DNA of 5,999 nt from Collinsella aerofaciens (GTDB taxonomy: Bacteria; Actinomycetota; Coriobacteriia; Coriobacteriales; Coriobacteriaceae): positions 1 through 5,999 of the forward strand of contig JAJWXI010000107.1 in the NCBI GenBank assembly GCA_021641225.1, in the 5' to 3' direction. A model generated the notes under the pieces. The model was not told the DNA's origin, did not search any database, and saw only the letters and a program-made list of their open reading frames with translations. The position numbers and the translations under genes are program-made. Positions 5,131-5,999 of the stretch are shown here, piece by piece. The number at the start of each line of letters is the position of its first letter. Position 1 is the first letter of the stretch.

Positions 5131-5999
5131 ATGGCACAGCCGGATACGACGCGCACGGTGGGGCTTGCGCTCGAGGGAGGCGGCTACCGCGGTATGTATA
5201 CGGCGGGCGTGCTCGACGTCTGGATGGAGCACGGTTTGACCTGCGACCATATGGTGGGCGTTTCGGCGGGCGCGGCGTTTGGCTACAACTTTAAATCGCG
5301 GCAGATTGGGCGCGCCATTCGCTACAACAAGGCCTATTGTGCCGACAAGCGCTATGCGAGCGTGACAAGTTGGCTGCGAACCGGTGACATGTTCAATGCC
5401 GATTTTGCCTATCACGAGGTGCCCATTGAGCGCGATCCCATCGACTTGGAGGCGTATCGCGCCTGTCCCATGCGATTTACGTGCGTGTGTACCGATATCG
5501 AGACGGGCAAGGCTGTCTATCACGATTTGCCGTATGGCGACGAGCGCGATATCGAGTGGATCCGGGCGTCGTCTGCTATTCCTGTGGCGACGCGTCCCGT
5601 TGCTATTGACGGGCATAAGTATCTGGATGGTGGCGTGGCTGATTCTATCCCCAGCGCATGGCTGTTTGCGCAGGGGTATGACCGCAATATCGTGGTGCTC
5701 ACGCAGCCGGCGGGCTTTGTGAAGCAGCCCAACAGTGTGATGTCCATGCTGCGGCGCGTGTTCCGTCACTATCCGGAGTTTGTCGCAGCGCTTGAGCATC
5801 GGCATGAGGTCTACAATGCCACGCTCGATGACCTGGCACGTCGCGAGGCTGCCGGCGAGGTCTTTGTGGTGCGGCCGAGCGAATCGGTGAAGGTGCCGTC
5901 GCTGTGCCGCGAACCGGATGAGCTCGAGCGCATCTACCAGGTCGGCCGCCACGATGCGGAGGCGACTTTGCCGGCGTTGGAAGCGTATCTGGCGGGGTA
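5131..5999 (+). CDS. Patatin-like phospholipase family protein (COG4667-type), reaches window edge
   Basis: A serine lipid acyl hydrolase of the patatin family, expected to cleave acyl esters of phospholipids with a Ser-Asp dyad. The oxyanion-hole loop GGGYRG is at 16-21, the nucleophile elbow GVSAG at 43-47 (Ser45), and the catalytic Asp is in DGG at 166-168. SSAIPVATRPV (147-157) is the conserved segment before the Asp strand, and RHYPEFVAAL followed by HEVYN is typical of the COG4667 branch. No signal peptide is seen, so it is probably cytosolic. The reading frame covers 289 codons and the window ends after the first two bases (TA) of codon 290. That length is about normal for the branch, so the next codon may be TAA or TAG. 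The start is the ATG at 5131, with GGAG about 8 nt upstream; another ATG at 5123 is in a different frame. The gene is divergent from the c-di-GMP genes, and no functional link is visible beyond possible shared regulation. Confidence 0.9.
   Translation, partial: MAQPDTTRTVGLALEGGGYRGMYTAGVLDVWMEHGLTCDHMVGVSAGAAFGYNFKSRQIGRAIRYNKAYCADKRYASVTSWLRTGDMFNADFAYHEVPIERDPIDLEAYRACPMRFTCVCTDIETGKAVYHDLPYGDERDIEWIRASSAIPVATRPVAIDGHKYLDGGVADSIPSAWLFAQGYDRNIVVLTQPAGFVKQPNSVMSMLRRVFRHYPEFVAALEHRHEVYNATLDDLARREAAGEVFVVRPSESVKVPSLCREPDELERIYQVGRHDAEATLPALEAYLAG

Noticed and set aside
5104..5952. A 282-codon open frame on the minus strand
   Set aside because: It lies opposite the patatin gene, whose plus-strand frame has all family motifs. 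The minus-strand translation is rich in Arg and His with no recognisable domain, as expected of a shadow frame.

Overview
The window comes from a bacterial chromosome with fairly high G+C, densely packed genes and purine-rich ribosome binding sites. The protein styles (a COG4667-type patatin, a small flavodoxin-family oxidoreductase, soluble multi-domain GGDEF/EAL proteins) resemble gut Actinomycetota of the Coriobacteriia, such as Collinsella relatives. That assignment is a recollection-based guess; no rRNA or marker gene is present to settle it. There is no sign of a mobile element, CRISPR array or tRNA.

Layout. (1) Positions 1-320, minus strand: the N-terminal part of a flavodoxin/FMN-reductase-family protein that runs off the left edge. 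(2) 321-431: its probable promoter and a strong 17-bp hairpin just after the next gene. (3) 432-1961, minus: a 509-residue soluble protein with the order GGDEF - PAS - degenerate GGDEF. (4) 1962-2088: a short spacer with a perfect 11-bp inverted repeat over the likely promoter. (5) 2089-4806, minus: a 905-residue protein with the order GGDEF - PAS - degenerate GGDEF - degenerate GGDEF (GQDDF) - intact EAL. (6) 4807-5130: a 324-bp divergent intergenic region with a consensus TATAAT for the minus-strand gene, a TATACT for the plus-strand gene and inverted repeats. (7) 5131 to the right edge, plus: a patatin-like phospholipase that is complete or within a few codons of complete.

The centre of the window is a two-gene cyclic-dinucleotide module. 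The two proteins are paralogues over about 430 residues and share an unusual order, with a catalytic-looking GGDEF first, then PAS, then a GGDEF whose signature is lost. Both first GGDEF domains keep the GGDEF signature and metal ligands and lack the RxxD product-inhibition site. Both also carry Asn in place of the Asp that contacts guanine in PleD. Only the longer protein has an EAL phosphodiesterase domain, and all its expected catalytic residues are present. One gene therefore looks like a synthase, and its neighbour like a bifunctional or phosphodiesterase-dominant enzyme. The flanking flavodoxin and patatin genes show no evident functional link to the pair.
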